Assembly: GCA_009926705.1 (NCBI GenBank)
Contig: RFOJ01000002.1
Span: forward strand, 1 to 24,130
Source of the DNA: Acidimicrobiia bacterium
GTDB lineage: Bacteria > Actinomycetota > Acidimicrobiia > Acidimicrobiales > Ilumatobacteraceae
Length of the DNA stretch: 24,130 nt
Reading direction: 5' to 3'
Positions 1 through 6,720 of this stretch are shown piece by piece. Positions within the stretch are counted from its first letter, which is position 1; each line of letters opens with the position of its first letter. The notes beneath the pieces are model-generated. The model was not told the DNA's origin, made no database searches, and saw nothing but the letters and a program-made list of their open reading frames with translations. The position numbers and the translations under genes are program-made.

Positions 1-53
1 AAAGTCGACACGAATAGATCTGTTGCAACGTCGAACGAAACTGACGTCTCGGT

Positions 54-761
54 ATGAGCGGACAAGTACAGCAGACCGTGTTGGTTGTCGAAGACGAGGA
101 AGCGTTCATCGATGCGCTCGTCGTCGGCTTGCAGCGCGAAGGCTTCGGCGTCGAGGTTGCCCGTGATGGTGCTGAAGCGCTGAGCAACTTCGACAAGGTC
201 GACCCCGACATCGTGCTACTTGACGTGATGCTGCCGAAAGTATCGGGCACCGACGTCTGCCGCGAGATTCGCAAGAAGAGCCAGGTGCCGATCATCATGG
301 TGTCAGCGAAAGGTACGGAGATTGACACCGTCGTCGGGCTGGAAGTCGGTGCTGACGACTACATCGTGAAGCCGTACCGAATTCGTGAGCTCGTCGCGCG
401 CGTGAGGGCTGCGCTCCGCCGAAGCACGGTTGGAGCAGATGGAGAACTCGGCTCTTCGTCTGGTGTCACCGTCGGTGACATCTCGATTGATCCGGACCAG
501 CACATCGTGACGGTGCGCGGCAAGTTGACCAAGTTGCCGCTCAAAGAATTCGAGCTCCTCTATGTGCTCATGGCCAATGCGGGGCGTGTAATGACCCGCG
601 ACACGCTCATCGATCGAGTGTGGGGCAGCGACTACTACGGCGACACCAAGACGCTGGACGTGCACATCAAGCGCCTCAGGTCAAAAGTAGAAGTTGACCC
701 AGGCAGTCCAGTCGCGATCCTCACCATTCGCGGTCTCGGTTACAAATTCGAACGCGCCTGA
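54..761 (+). CDS. regX3: OmpR-family response regulator, RegX3-like
   Basis: This is a two-component response regulator of 235 residues, the usual length for the OmpR/PhoB family. The receiver domain (about 8-120) has the acidic pair E13/D14, the phosphoacceptor D57 in VLLDVMLP, S84 and K106 in VKPY. The winged-helix DNA-binding domain (about 138-233) contains LPLKEFELL, the recognition-helix region DTKTLDVHIKRLRSK and the end motif IRGLGYKFE. The wording of both domains closely follows mycobacterial RegX3, which with kinase SenX3 controls phosphate starvation; that role is inferred. No kinase gene is visible downstream, so a partner would lie upstream of the window. There is no TAnnnT hexamer just before the ATG, which fits a gene inside an operon that begins outside the window. 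A different OmpR-family paralogue remains possible. Confidence 0.85.
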   Translation: MSGQVQQTVLVVEDEEAFIDALVVGLQREGFGVEVARDGAEALSNFDKVDPDIVLLDVMLPKVSGTDVCREIRKKSQVPIIMVSAKGTEIDTVVGLEVGADDYIVKPYRIRELVARVRAALRRSTVGADGELGSSSGVTVGDISIDPDQHIVTVRGKLTKLPLKEFELLYVLMANAGRVMTRDTLIDRVWGSDYYGDTKTLDVHIKRLRSKVEVDPGSPVAILTIRGLGYKFERA

Positions 762-810
762 CCGAGCCCCAACGCGCTTGGTGAGTTTCCAACGCGTCTG
801 ATCGTCGCCC
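751..810. repeat. Three 20-bp direct-repeat units at the 3' end of the response regulator
   Basis: The 10-mer AACGCGYYTG occurs at 751-760, 771-780 and 791-800, exactly 20 bp apart. The first copy includes the last codons and most of the stop codon of the regulator. The following 10 bases of each unit are only loosely similar. The function is unknown. Spacing of about two helical turns could suit a DNA-binding protein, or the repeats may be a relic of slippage. Confidence 0.5.
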
Positions 811-905
811 GCCAGACAAACACTCGCACGTTTGCCACATGGGCCACTGTCGCAACGGAGGACCTACCTGCGAGACGGTCTTACGACACGGTCTCCAGAC
901 GGGTG
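762..905. other. Spacer between two converging genes
   Basis: This 144-bp non-coding spacer separates the convergent 3' ends of the response regulator and the DUF2342-family gene. It holds two of the three 20-bp repeat units and the first copy of an 18-bp direct repeat. No convincing ORF, RNA gene or classical terminator with a T-tract was seen. Confidence 0.6.
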
Positions 906-923
906 TTACGACATCGTCTCCAG
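881..923. repeat. Imperfect 18-bp direct repeat at the 3' end of the DUF2342-family gene
   Basis: The copies are TTACGACACGGTCTCCAG at 881-898 and TTACGACATCGTCTCCAG at 906-923, differing at two adjacent bases. The second copy contains the stop codon (TAA on the minus strand) and last codons of the gene. The first copy lies just past it, so it looks like a duplicated gene end. The sequence around the first copy is also partly self-complementary (GAGAC...GTCTC), giving weak hairpin potential. Confidence 0.6.
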
Positions 924-2081
924 TCGCGCTAGCCATAGCCCCGGCGCGGCAAGTTCTGCCGGGGTCGGAAGTGCTCCATCGCGATCCAACAGTTGGGAGA
1001 GACCAAGGTCGCCAGCCCGCTCGACGACACCCTGCACGAAACGTTGGGCTGAGGCGACTCGTTCCGTCGTGATGTCGATGCCGAGCAGTCGCTCGACGAA
1101 GACGCGGTCAGACGACTGGGCCACGCGGCGACGGCGTACTGCCTCAGCGATGCGCGCGGCGTCGCCGAGGATTCGAGCAGTCACCTGGTCGACGTGGTGA
1201 TCGACGAAACCGACGAGCGCGGCAACCGCAGCATCGAGGACGGGCGCCACACGGTCTTGCGCGCCCGAGCGACTTGCTCCGAGCAGCAGCGTCGGGTCTG
1301 ACAGAAGCGAGTCGAGCATCTTCATCGGGTCGCCCGACGACACGTCGAGGCGAGAGATGCTCTCTGAAATTGAACCCGGGTCGGCACGAAAGCCTCCGGC
1401 GAAGTCACGGATTAGGGCGCTCACTGCGTTACACAGTGGTGCCGACGCGAACATCGAGTAGCTGACGAGTTCGTGCGTGAGCGCGTAGATCGCCATGTCG
1501 TCGCGCGGAATCGACCACTCGTCGGCGAATGCATCGACGTTCGATACCACGACGAGCAGCCGTCCGTGCGGCTCTCGTGGAAGCGGTAGGTCGTATTGGC
1601 CGAACGCATGCACGGCGAGCCGACCAACGAGGTTGCCCACCGACATGCCGAGCATCGACGGTGCGATCATTTTGCTCACGTTGCCGAGCATCGCGAGCAT
1701 CGGGTCTTGTGTCTCAGTGTCGTCGGGTTTTGGCTCACCGGCATCACCGCTCAGGGCCTTTGCCAGTGAGTCGAAGTAGGGCCTCCATGCTTCGAGCGTC
1801 TGCTGCACCCATGTAGCCCTGTTCACCACTTCGACCCGCGAAGCGTCGACTGCGTCGCGAGAAAGAGACTCCGAAACCCTCATGCTCACGATGCGCGCCA
1901 GGCCTTCCACAGCGATACGTCGCGAAGGATCGACGTTGTGTTCAGCGACGCCTTGTGTGGCCGACATCAGGGCTGATTGTCGCGCGACGTCCCATTGCAA
2001 CGGGCCTTGCGAAGACATCGCGCGTTGGAACTGGGCGAACAACGGATTGTTGAACGGGTTCGGCGTCTCGTCGTCTGCCAC
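906..2081 (-). CDS. DUF2342-family zinc-metallopeptidase homologue, probably catalytically degenerate
   Basis: This protein of about 391 residues matches the actinobacterial DUF2342 / 'zinc-dependent metalloprotease' family. Recognisable parts are the N-terminal NPFNNPLFAQF, a central helical region ending in VGRLAVHAFGQYDLPLP, and the C-terminal LPTPAELAAPGLWLARLE. The expected HExxH-type metal site reads HELVS (about 203-207), so the second metal ligand is Ser. Metal binding and proteolysis are therefore doubtful. I chose the GTG at 2081 because TAGCCT lies 8 nt upstream on the minus strand and the family's conserved start follows directly. A TTG 27 bp further upstream would overlap that promoter. 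The gene is divergent from moaE. Its cellular role is unknown. Confidence 0.75.
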   Translation of the reverse strand: MADDETPNPFNNPLFAQFQRAMSSQGPLQWDVARQSALMSATQGVAEHNVDPSRRIAVEGLARIVSMRVSESLSRDAVDASRVEVVNRATWVQQTLEAWRPYFDSLAKALSGDAGEPKPDDTETQDPMLAMLGNVSKMIAPSMLGMSVGNLVGRLAVHAFGQYDLPLPREPHGRLLVVVSNVDAFADEWSIPRDDMAIYALTHELVSYSMFASAPLCNAVSALIRDFAGGFRADPGSISESISRLDVSSGDPMKMLDSLLSDPTLLLGASRSGAQDRVAPVLDAAVAALVGFVDHHVDQVTARILGDAARIAEAVRRRRVAQSSDRVFVERLLGIDITTERVASAQRFVQGVVERAGDLGLSQLLDRDGALPTPAELAAPGLWLARLETMS

Positions 2082-2089
2082 GCAGCCCA

Positions 2090-2095
2090 AGGCTA
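2090..2095 (-). promoter_or_regulatory. -10 element TAGCCT for a leaderless transcript of the DUF2342-family gene
   Basis: TAGCCT on the minus strand lies 8 nt before the GTG at 2081 and fits the TAnnnT pattern seen at other gene heads in this window. It is only 14 bp from the divergent moaE element, so the two promoters must share flanking DNA. Confidence 0.6.
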
Positions 2096-2109
2096 TGAGT
2101 GTTCGCAAG

Positions 2110-2115
2110 TACGCT
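2110..2115 (+). promoter_or_regulatory. -10 element TACGCT for moaE
   Basis: TACGCT lies 8 nt before the moaE ATG at 2124, with no Shine-Dalgarno sequence between. This suggests transcription begins at or next to the start codon. Confidence 0.6.
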
Positions 2116-2123
2116 GAATCGCG

Positions 2124-2597
2124 ATGAAGGCCGACCGAGTCGAGCTGAATGACTCACCGCTCAATATCGGTGAGTTGTACGAATGGGCGTTGACTCCCGA
2201 GTGCGGAGCGGTGGTGCTGTTCTCCGGCATCGTGCGCGACCATGCAGAAGGCCGCAGCGGTGTCACTGCGCTCACCTACGAGGCATACCGAGAAGTTGCA
2301 GTACAGAAGATGCACGAAGTGGTCGCCGAGGCCCGTCGTCGATTTGTTACCGCAGGTCGCATCGCTGTCGTACACCGACTTGGTGAGCTGCAACTGACGG
2401 AGTCTTCGGTCGTGGTCGTCGTGTCCGCGCCGCACCGGCCAGAGGCGTTCGATGCGGCCCGCTTCTGCATTGACGCCCTGAAGCAGAGCGTGCCGATCTG
2501 GAAGAAAGAAACGTGGGAGACAGGAAGTGACTGGGGCACGAACTCCGTCGCACCGATCTCGCCTCGACGAGTTGCAGACGCAGTGGGTTCAGCATGA
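2124..2597 (+). CDS. moaE: Molybdopterin synthase catalytic subunit MoaE
   Basis: MoaE is the large subunit of molybdopterin synthase. With thiocarboxylated MoaD it converts cyclic pyranopterin monophosphate to molybdopterin in the cytoplasm. At 157 residues it has normal length. Family hallmarks include GAVVLFSGIVRDH (about 28-40), the LTYEAY segment, the VVVVVSAPHRPEAF core, and the catalytic lysine region DALKQSVPIWKKE, in which K120 and K127 match the active-site lysines known from the family. No other molybdenum-cofactor gene, including moaD, is in the window, so the small subunit must be encoded elsewhere. The stop codon overlaps the next gene (ATGA), indicating translational coupling. 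Confidence 0.93.
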   Translation: MKADRVELNDSPLNIGELYEWALTPECGAVVLFSGIVRDHAEGRSGVTALTYEAYREVAVQKMHEVVAEARRRFVTAGRIAVVHRLGELQLTESSVVVVVSAPHRPEAFDAARFCIDALKQSVPIWKKETWETGSDWGTNSVAPISPRRVADAVGSA

Positions 2598-2818
2598 TGC
2601 TCGCAGCAACTTCCGTCACCAGCCTCTTCTTCGCCGCAATCTCCATCTCTGCGGCAGCAGCGCTTGCGTATTTGGTGGCGACCGATTCGCGGCGCTCGCG
2701 ACCGGTTGACGGCGCAGCACAGTTCCGCCGCCACCTTGATGCGCTCTCCGACGACTCGCGCGGGCACTTGCGCGAGCAGATTCGCATCGCTCGAGAACAG
2801 CGCGAAGCGGGAAGGTAA
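2594..2818 (+). CDS. Small single-pass membrane protein
   Basis: This 74-residue protein is unrecognised. Residues about 5-29 form one hydrophobic segment rich in Ala, Ser and Leu. They are followed by a charged, probably helical cytoplasmic tail rich in Arg, Asp and Glu (RRSRPVDGAAQFRRHLDAL). The ATG overlaps the moaE stop in an ATGA junction, and the gene ends 2 bp before the mreB start. The last bases, GGGAAGG, serve as the mreB ribosome-binding site. Its position just before mreB suggests a cell-envelope link, but that is inference only. A translated gene is supported by the coupling at both ends. Confidence 0.65.
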   Translation: MMLAATSVTSLFFAAISISAAAALAYLVATDSRRSRPVDGAAQFRRHLDALSDDSRGHLREQIRIAREQREAGR

Positions 2819-2820
2819 CC

Positions 2821-3855
2821 GTGGCACGCGACCTCGCCATCGACCTCGGCACCGCCAACACCCTGGTGTACAAGCAGGGTGAAGGCATCATCATGAACGA
2901 GCCGACAGTGATCGCCAAGAACCGTCGCACCAACGAAGTGCTCGCAACCGGGCACGAGGCGTGGGACATGATCGGTCGTACACCGAGCTTCATCGTGGCG
3001 GTTCGCCCGTTGCGAGGCGGTGCAATCACCGACTTCGAGACCACCGAGCAGATGATTCGTCTGCTCCTGAAGCGCGCTGGAGTGTCACGGTTCGCCCGAC
3101 CCAAAGTGCTCATCTGCGTGCCTTCGGCACCCAAAGTGCTCATCTGCGTGCCTTCGGCAATCACCGAGGTGGAGCGCCGGGCGGTCACCGAAGCCACGCG
3201 TCGCGCCGGTGCCGCCGATGCGCAGTTGCTTGAACAGCCGATGGCCGCCGCTATCGGAGCCGACCTTCCGATCGAAGAGCCTGTCGGCAACATGGTCGTC
3301 GACATCGGCGGTGGCACTACAGAGACTGCGGTCATCAGCCTTGGTGGCATCGTCACGTTGCGCGCCGAGCGAGTCGGCGGCTTCAGCATGGACGAAGCAA
3401 TCCAAGGATGGGTACGCAAGGAGCACGGTCTTGCCATCGGTGAGCGCACGGCAGAAGAGATCAAGATTCAGATCGGCAGTGCCCAACCCTCGTCAGCCGA
3501 CCGCGACGCCGAGGTCAAAGGTCGCGACCTCGTGACCGGCTTGCCGAAGACGGTCGTGCTCACTGCGTCGGAGATTCGCGAAGCACTCGACGAAGTCGTC
3601 ACTCGGATGATCGACTCGGTGAAGGAGTGTCTCGCTGTGACGCCGCCTGAACTGGCGCAAGACTTGCTCACTCGCGGCATTTACCTGGTGGGCGGCGGTG
3701 CATTGTTGCGTGGCCTCCCGGAGCGGTTGCAGATGGAAACGAAGGTTCCCGTCCTCATGTCTTCGCAGCCGCTCGAAGCCGTGGTGCTCGGCGCCGGCCA
3801 CTGCATCGAGAACTACCAGGCACTTCGCGGCATGTTCATGGACGCTCGTCGCTGA
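2821..3855 (+). CDS. mreB: Rod shape-determining protein MreB, with an internal 10-residue duplication
   Basis: MreB is the bacterial actin that forms ATP-dependent filaments under the membrane and guides lateral wall synthesis. The phosphate-1 loop IDLGTANTLVY (about 7-17), the phosphate-2 loop VVDIGGGTTETAV, the hinge-region YLVGGGALLRGLP and the C-terminal VVLGAGHCIEN are all present. The GTG start follows a strong ribosome-binding site (GGGAAGG, 5 nt away). Oddly, residues 94-103 (PKVLICVPSA) are repeated exactly at 104-113, so the protein has 344 rather than about 334 residues. In relatives a single copy runs straight into ITEVERRAV. The repeated strand is in the actin-fold core, so folding may be affected. 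No mreC or mreD follows. Confidence 0.93.
   Translation: MARDLAIDLGTANTLVYKQGEGIIMNEPTVIAKNRRTNEVLATGHEAWDMIGRTPSFIVAVRPLRGGAITDFETTEQMIRLLLKRAGVSRFARPKVLICVPSAPKVLICVPSAITEVERRAVTEATRRAGAADAQLLEQPMAAAIGADLPIEEPVGNMVVDIGGGTTETAVISLGGIVTLRAERVGGFSMDEAIQGWVRKEHGLAIGERTAEEIKIQIGSAQPSSADRDAEVKGRDLVTGLPKTVVLTASEIREALDEVVTRMIDSVKECLAVTPPELAQDLLTRGIYLVGGGALLRGLPERLQMETKVPVLMSSQPLEAVVLGAGHCIENYQALRGMFMDARR
3100..3159 (+). repeat. Exact 30-bp tandem duplication inside mreB
   Basis: Bases 3100-3129 are repeated without mismatch at 3130-3159, and one further base at 3099 also keeps the 30-bp period. The unit encodes PKVLICVPSA and keeps the frame open. The absence of any mismatch implies a very recent event or an assembly artefact. 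Confidence 0.97.
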
Positions 3856-3910
3856 GAGCGACGCAGACTGTCGTTGGTGCCAGGCTTCGCACGAGTCGGG
3901 GAGTGCTGCA

Positions 3911-4360
3911 GTGACCGAGATTGAACTACTCGCTGTCAACCTGGTGTTCTGGGCATTGAGCGGAGCTCTCATCGGTTGGAGGTTCGCCACGCGACCCTGG
4001 CAACACATTGCGAGTCCGGGGCCTGTCACTCGCTTGAGGAGTTGGGAACGCCGTGAGTGGTACGAGCGGTTGCTTCGCGTTCACAACTGGAAGGACGCAC
4101 TGCCCGAGGCGGGCACATGGTTCGGCGGCATCAGCAAGCGACGTCTACCCGATCGACGCGAGGGCGGGCTGGCGCGATTTTCTGCGGAATCGTTGCGGGC
4201 CGAACGTGTGCATCTCGTCTACATGCCCGTGGTCTTGCTGACGCTCGCGTGGACACGAGGGTGGTTGATCTTGGTCACGCTGGGTTTTGCAGTTGCAGTC
4301 AACGTTCCGTGCATCGTGGTTGCGAGATACAACCGGATTCGGCTTGCGCACCTAGCATGA
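3911..4360 (+). CDS. CrtO-like membrane acyltransferase (glycosyl-4,4'-diaponeurosporenoate acyltransferase family)
   Basis: This is a membrane protein of 149 residues. It has an N-terminal hydrophobic segment (LLAVNLVFWALSGALIGW) and two closely spaced C-terminal segments (VYMPVVLLTLAWTRGWLILV, then FAVAVNVPCIVV). The middle carries WERREWYERLLRVHNWKDAL, then GTWFGGISKRRLP, and the protein ends in NVPCIVVARYNRIRL. This order matches my recollection of the CrtO acyltransferase family, whose founding member acylates a glycosylated carotenoid in staphylococci; the substrate here is unknown. The GTG at 3911 has a GGGGAG ribosome-binding site 7 nt upstream. An ATGA overlap couples it to the LysM gene. 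A role in envelope glycolipid modification is plausible from its place after mreB but unproven. Confidence 0.65.
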   Translation: MTEIELLAVNLVFWALSGALIGWRFATRPWQHIASPGPVTRLRSWERREWYERLLRVHNWKDALPEAGTWFGGISKRRLPDRREGGLARFSAESLRAERVHLVYMPVVLLTLAWTRGWLILVTLGFAVAVNVPCIVVARYNRIRLAHLA

Positions 4361-4719
4361 CGACGATGTTTTTGCGCGGCCGCCTTCAGTGGTCGCTACT
4401 CGCGGTCACTGTCGTGAGCGGTGCACTCGCCTTGTTCTTCGCCCAGCGAAACGACTCCGGTGCCGAGGCGGTGCCAACCACCGTCGCCACGACAACGACC
4501 ACCACGACCACCACGATCTACCAGCCGCCCATCACCTATGTGGTGCAGCGCGGCGACACGTTGTTCGGCATCGCTCAGAGTTTCCAAGTGAACATGCAGG
4601 CGCTCATGGACTTGAACGGCATTTCGAACCCCGATCGAGTCGAGGCGGGCGACGAACTCGTCATGCCTCCGGCGACTGGTTTCGTGCCGGTGGCACCTTC
4701 GACAACGATGCTTCCGTAG
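4357..4719 (+). CDS. Membrane-anchored LysM-domain protein
   Basis: This 120-residue protein has an N-terminal hydrophobic anchor (about 12-30), then a linker with nine consecutive threonines, then one LysM domain. The LysM domain (about residues 59-104) begins YVVQRGDTLFGIAQSF and ends DELVMP. LysM domains bind peptidoglycan or related glycans, so the protein is probably displayed outside the membrane and tethered to the wall. The ATG overlaps the stop of the CrtO-like gene (ATGA). Being downstream of mreB fits a wall-associated function. No catalytic domain is present. Confidence 0.82.
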   Translation: MTTMFLRGRLQWSLLAVTVVSGALALFFAQRNDSGAEAVPTTVATTTTTTTTTIYQPPITYVVQRGDTLFGIAQSFQVNMQALMDLNGISNPDRVEAGDELVMPPATGFVPVAPSTTMLP

Positions 4720-4734
4720 ACGTTCGCGTTACGG
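4714..4734. terminator. Hairpin with TTCG loop spanning two converging stop codons
   Basis: CCGTAGACG pairs with CGTTACGG around a TTCG loop: eight base pairs with one bulged G. The stem contains the stop codons of both the LysM gene and the mutase gene on the opposite strand. There is no T-tract on either side, so it is a candidate bidirectional terminator or mRNA 3'-end stabiliser and not a classical terminator. Confidence 0.5.
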
Positions 4735-6699
4735 TGCCGACTGGCGACGCTGTTCGACGATGTCGACGATGTCGTTCATGATCTTGGAGATCGAATAGTC
4801 CTTTGGTGTGTACACGGCCGCGACACCTGCGGCCATCAGAGTCGGCCGGTCTGCGTCGGGGATGATGCCACCGACCACCACCGGCGCAGTGACACCCACA
4901 CTGCGAAGTTCGCGCAACACGTCGGGGATGAGCGACTGGTGCGATCCCGAGAGAATCGACAATCCGATCACGTCGGGGTCTTCGTCGCGCGCCGACTCGG
5001 CGATCTCTCGCGGCGTGAGGCGGATGCCGCCGTAGACGACTTCCATTCCGGCATCGCGTGCGGCGATGGCAATTTGCTCGGCACCGCTGGAGTGTCCGTC
5101 CAGACCGGGTTTGGCAACGAGCATGCGCGGCGGTCCGCCGCGGAGCGCACTCGAGCGTCGGGCGACTGCCGCCAGGTCTTCGCTACGCGGGGCCGTGACT
5201 CCGCCAACGCCCGTCGGCGCGCGGTATTCACCGAAGACCTCCCGCAACGTTGACGCCCACTCGCCAGTGGTTCCGCCTGCTTTCGCCAGTGCAATGGAAG
5301 GTTCCATGATGTTGCGATCGCTCGTCGCTGCGTTACGCAGGTCTATTAGTGCGGCTGCGACGGCAGCAGAATCACGGCCACTTCGCCACTGCTGCACGTC
5401 TGTGACGTGCGCCGACTCGACAGCTGGGTCGACTCGCAGGATGTTGTCGTCACCGCCGAGTGGGGACTCCGCTGTCTCGGTGAACGCGTTGACACCGACG
5501 ACCACCTGGTCGCCGCTCGCGATGCGTCGCGTGCGCTCGGCCATCGACGCAACGAGCCGGCGCTTCATCTCGTCGACTGATGCGTACGCTCCGCCGCGCG
5601 CAACGATGTCGTCGAGTTCGGATTTCGCAGCGTCGCGAATCTCGGCAGTGAGTTTCTCCACCACCCGGGAGCCGTCGAGAATGTCGTCGTATTCGAGCAG
5701 GTCGGTTTCAAACGCCAACACCTGTTGCATGCGCAGAGACCACTGCTGATCCCACGGTCGCGGCAGCCCGAGTGCCTCGTTCCATGCCGGCAGCTGAACA
5801 CTGCGGGCTCGAGCCCGCTTGGAGAGCGTCACTGCGAGCATTTCCAGCATGATGCGCTGCACGTTGTTCTCAGGTTGTGCCTCGGTGAGACCGAGCGAGT
5901 TCACCTGCACGCCGTAGCGGAACCGCAGCGCCTTCTCGTCGGAGATGCCGTATCGCTCCCTACCGATCCACTCCCACAGTTCGCTCATGGCCCGCAACTT
6001 GCACGTTTCTTCGACGAAGCGGATGCCCGCGTTGACGAAGAACGACATCGCACCGAACACCCCGGGGAAGTCGTCGGACGAAACCTGTCCGCTCTGGCGC
6101 ACCGAGTCGAGCACGTCGATGGCGTTGGCGAGCGCGAACGAGACTTCTTGCACCGGAGTGGCCCCGACCTCTTGTAGGTGGTAGGAGCACACGTTCATCG
6201 GGTTCCACCTCGGTGCGTGGCGATTCGTCCAGGCGATCATGTCGACGATGATTCGCCGTGACGGCAGCGGCGGGAAAATGAACGTGCCTCGAGACAGGTA
6301 TTCCTTCAGCACGTCATTCTGCGTGGTGCCTCGCAATTCGCTGCTGCGCACACCTTGTTCTTCTGCGTTGGCAACGTACAGTGCGAGCAGCCATGCAGCA
6401 GTGGCGTTGATCGTCATCGAGGTGTTCATGGTTGCTGGAGGAATGTCGCGCATGAGCGCGCGCATGTGGCCGAGGTGCACGACGGGTACCCCGACCTTTC
6501 CCACTTCGCCGCGTGCAAGCACATGGTCGGGGTCGTAACCCGTCTGGGTCGGCAAGTCGAACGCGACCGACAGACCGGTCTGACCCTTGGCGAGGTTCGT
6601 GCGGTACAGATGGTTCGACGCTTCGGCCGATGAGTGTCCCGAGTAGGTACGCATCAACCACGGCTCGTCGCGTCGGCGTGCCGAGCGAGCGTCGGTCAT
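4729..6699 (-). CDS. Coenzyme B12-dependent acyl-CoA mutase, ethylmalonyl-CoA mutase (MeaA/Ecm) type
   Basis: At 656 residues this is a single-chain mutase with a catalytic barrel followed by a C-terminal B12-binding domain. The barrel contains RTNLAKGQTGLSVAFDLPTQ, GTTQNDVLKEYLSRG, MNVCSYHLQE and LPAWNEALGLPRPWDQQWSLR. The B12 domain has the base-off motif LDGHSSG with His536 as cobalt ligand, then LSILSGSH and VVGGIIP. The absence of the N-terminal extension of methylmalonyl-CoA mutase and the overall wording fit ethylmalonyl-CoA mutase, which makes methylsuccinyl-CoA in the ethylmalonyl-CoA pathway. Substrate is inferred; a related short-chain mutase is the main alternative. No crotonyl-CoA carboxylase/reductase or MeaB-type chaperone is visible. 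TAGCCT 7 nt upstream suggests its own promoter despite the upstream minus-strand genes. Confidence 0.85.
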   Translation of the reverse strand: MTDARSARRRDEPWLMRTYSGHSSAEASNHLYRTNLAKGQTGLSVAFDLPTQTGYDPDHVLARGEVGKVGVPVVHLGHMRALMRDIPPATMNTSMTINATAAWLLALYVANAEEQGVRSSELRGTTQNDVLKEYLSRGTFIFPPLPSRRIIVDMIAWTNRHAPRWNPMNVCSYHLQEVGATPVQEVSFALANAIDVLDSVRQSGQVSSDDFPGVFGAMSFFVNAGIRFVEETCKLRAMSELWEWIGRERYGISDEKALRFRYGVQVNSLGLTEAQPENNVQRIMLEMLAVTLSKRARARSVQLPAWNEALGLPRPWDQQWSLRMQQVLAFETDLLEYDDILDGSRVVEKLTAEIRDAAKSELDDIVARGGAYASVDEMKRRLVASMAERTRRIASGDQVVVGVNAFTETAESPLGGDDNILRVDPAVESAHVTDVQQWRSGRDSAAVAAALIDLRNAATSDRNIMEPSIALAKAGGTTGEWASTLREVFGEYRAPTGVGGVTAPRSEDLAAVARRSSALRGGPPRMLVAKPGLDGHSSGAEQIAIAARDAGMEVVYGGIRLTPREIAESARDEDPDVIGLSILSGSHQSLIPDVLRELRSVGVTAPVVVGGIIPDADRPTLMAAGVAAVYTPKDYSISKIMNDIVDIVEQRRQSAP

Positions 6700-6706
6700 G
6701 AGCTCA

Positions 6707-6712
6707 AGGCTA
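6707..6712 (-). promoter_or_regulatory. -10 element TAGCCT for the mutase gene
   Basis: TAGCCT on the minus strand lies 7 nt before the mutase ATG at 6699, in the 21-bp gap after the aat stop. It implies leaderless, independent expression of the mutase. Confidence 0.6.
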
Positions 6713-6720
6713 AGGACGGT

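Noticed and set aside
1..53. Promoter for the RegX3-like gene
   Set aside because: No TAnnnT box at the usual distance and no clear -35/-10 pair; the gene probably belongs to an operon starting outside the window.
751..923. CRISPR-like repeat array
   Set aside because: Units are only 10-20 bp, spacers are not of constant unique type, and no cas gene is present.
2616..3464. Long open frame antisense to mreB
   Set aside because: High GC keeps opposite frames open; the sense strand encodes clear MreB motifs and the antisense product is Arg/Ser-rich with no recognisable domain.
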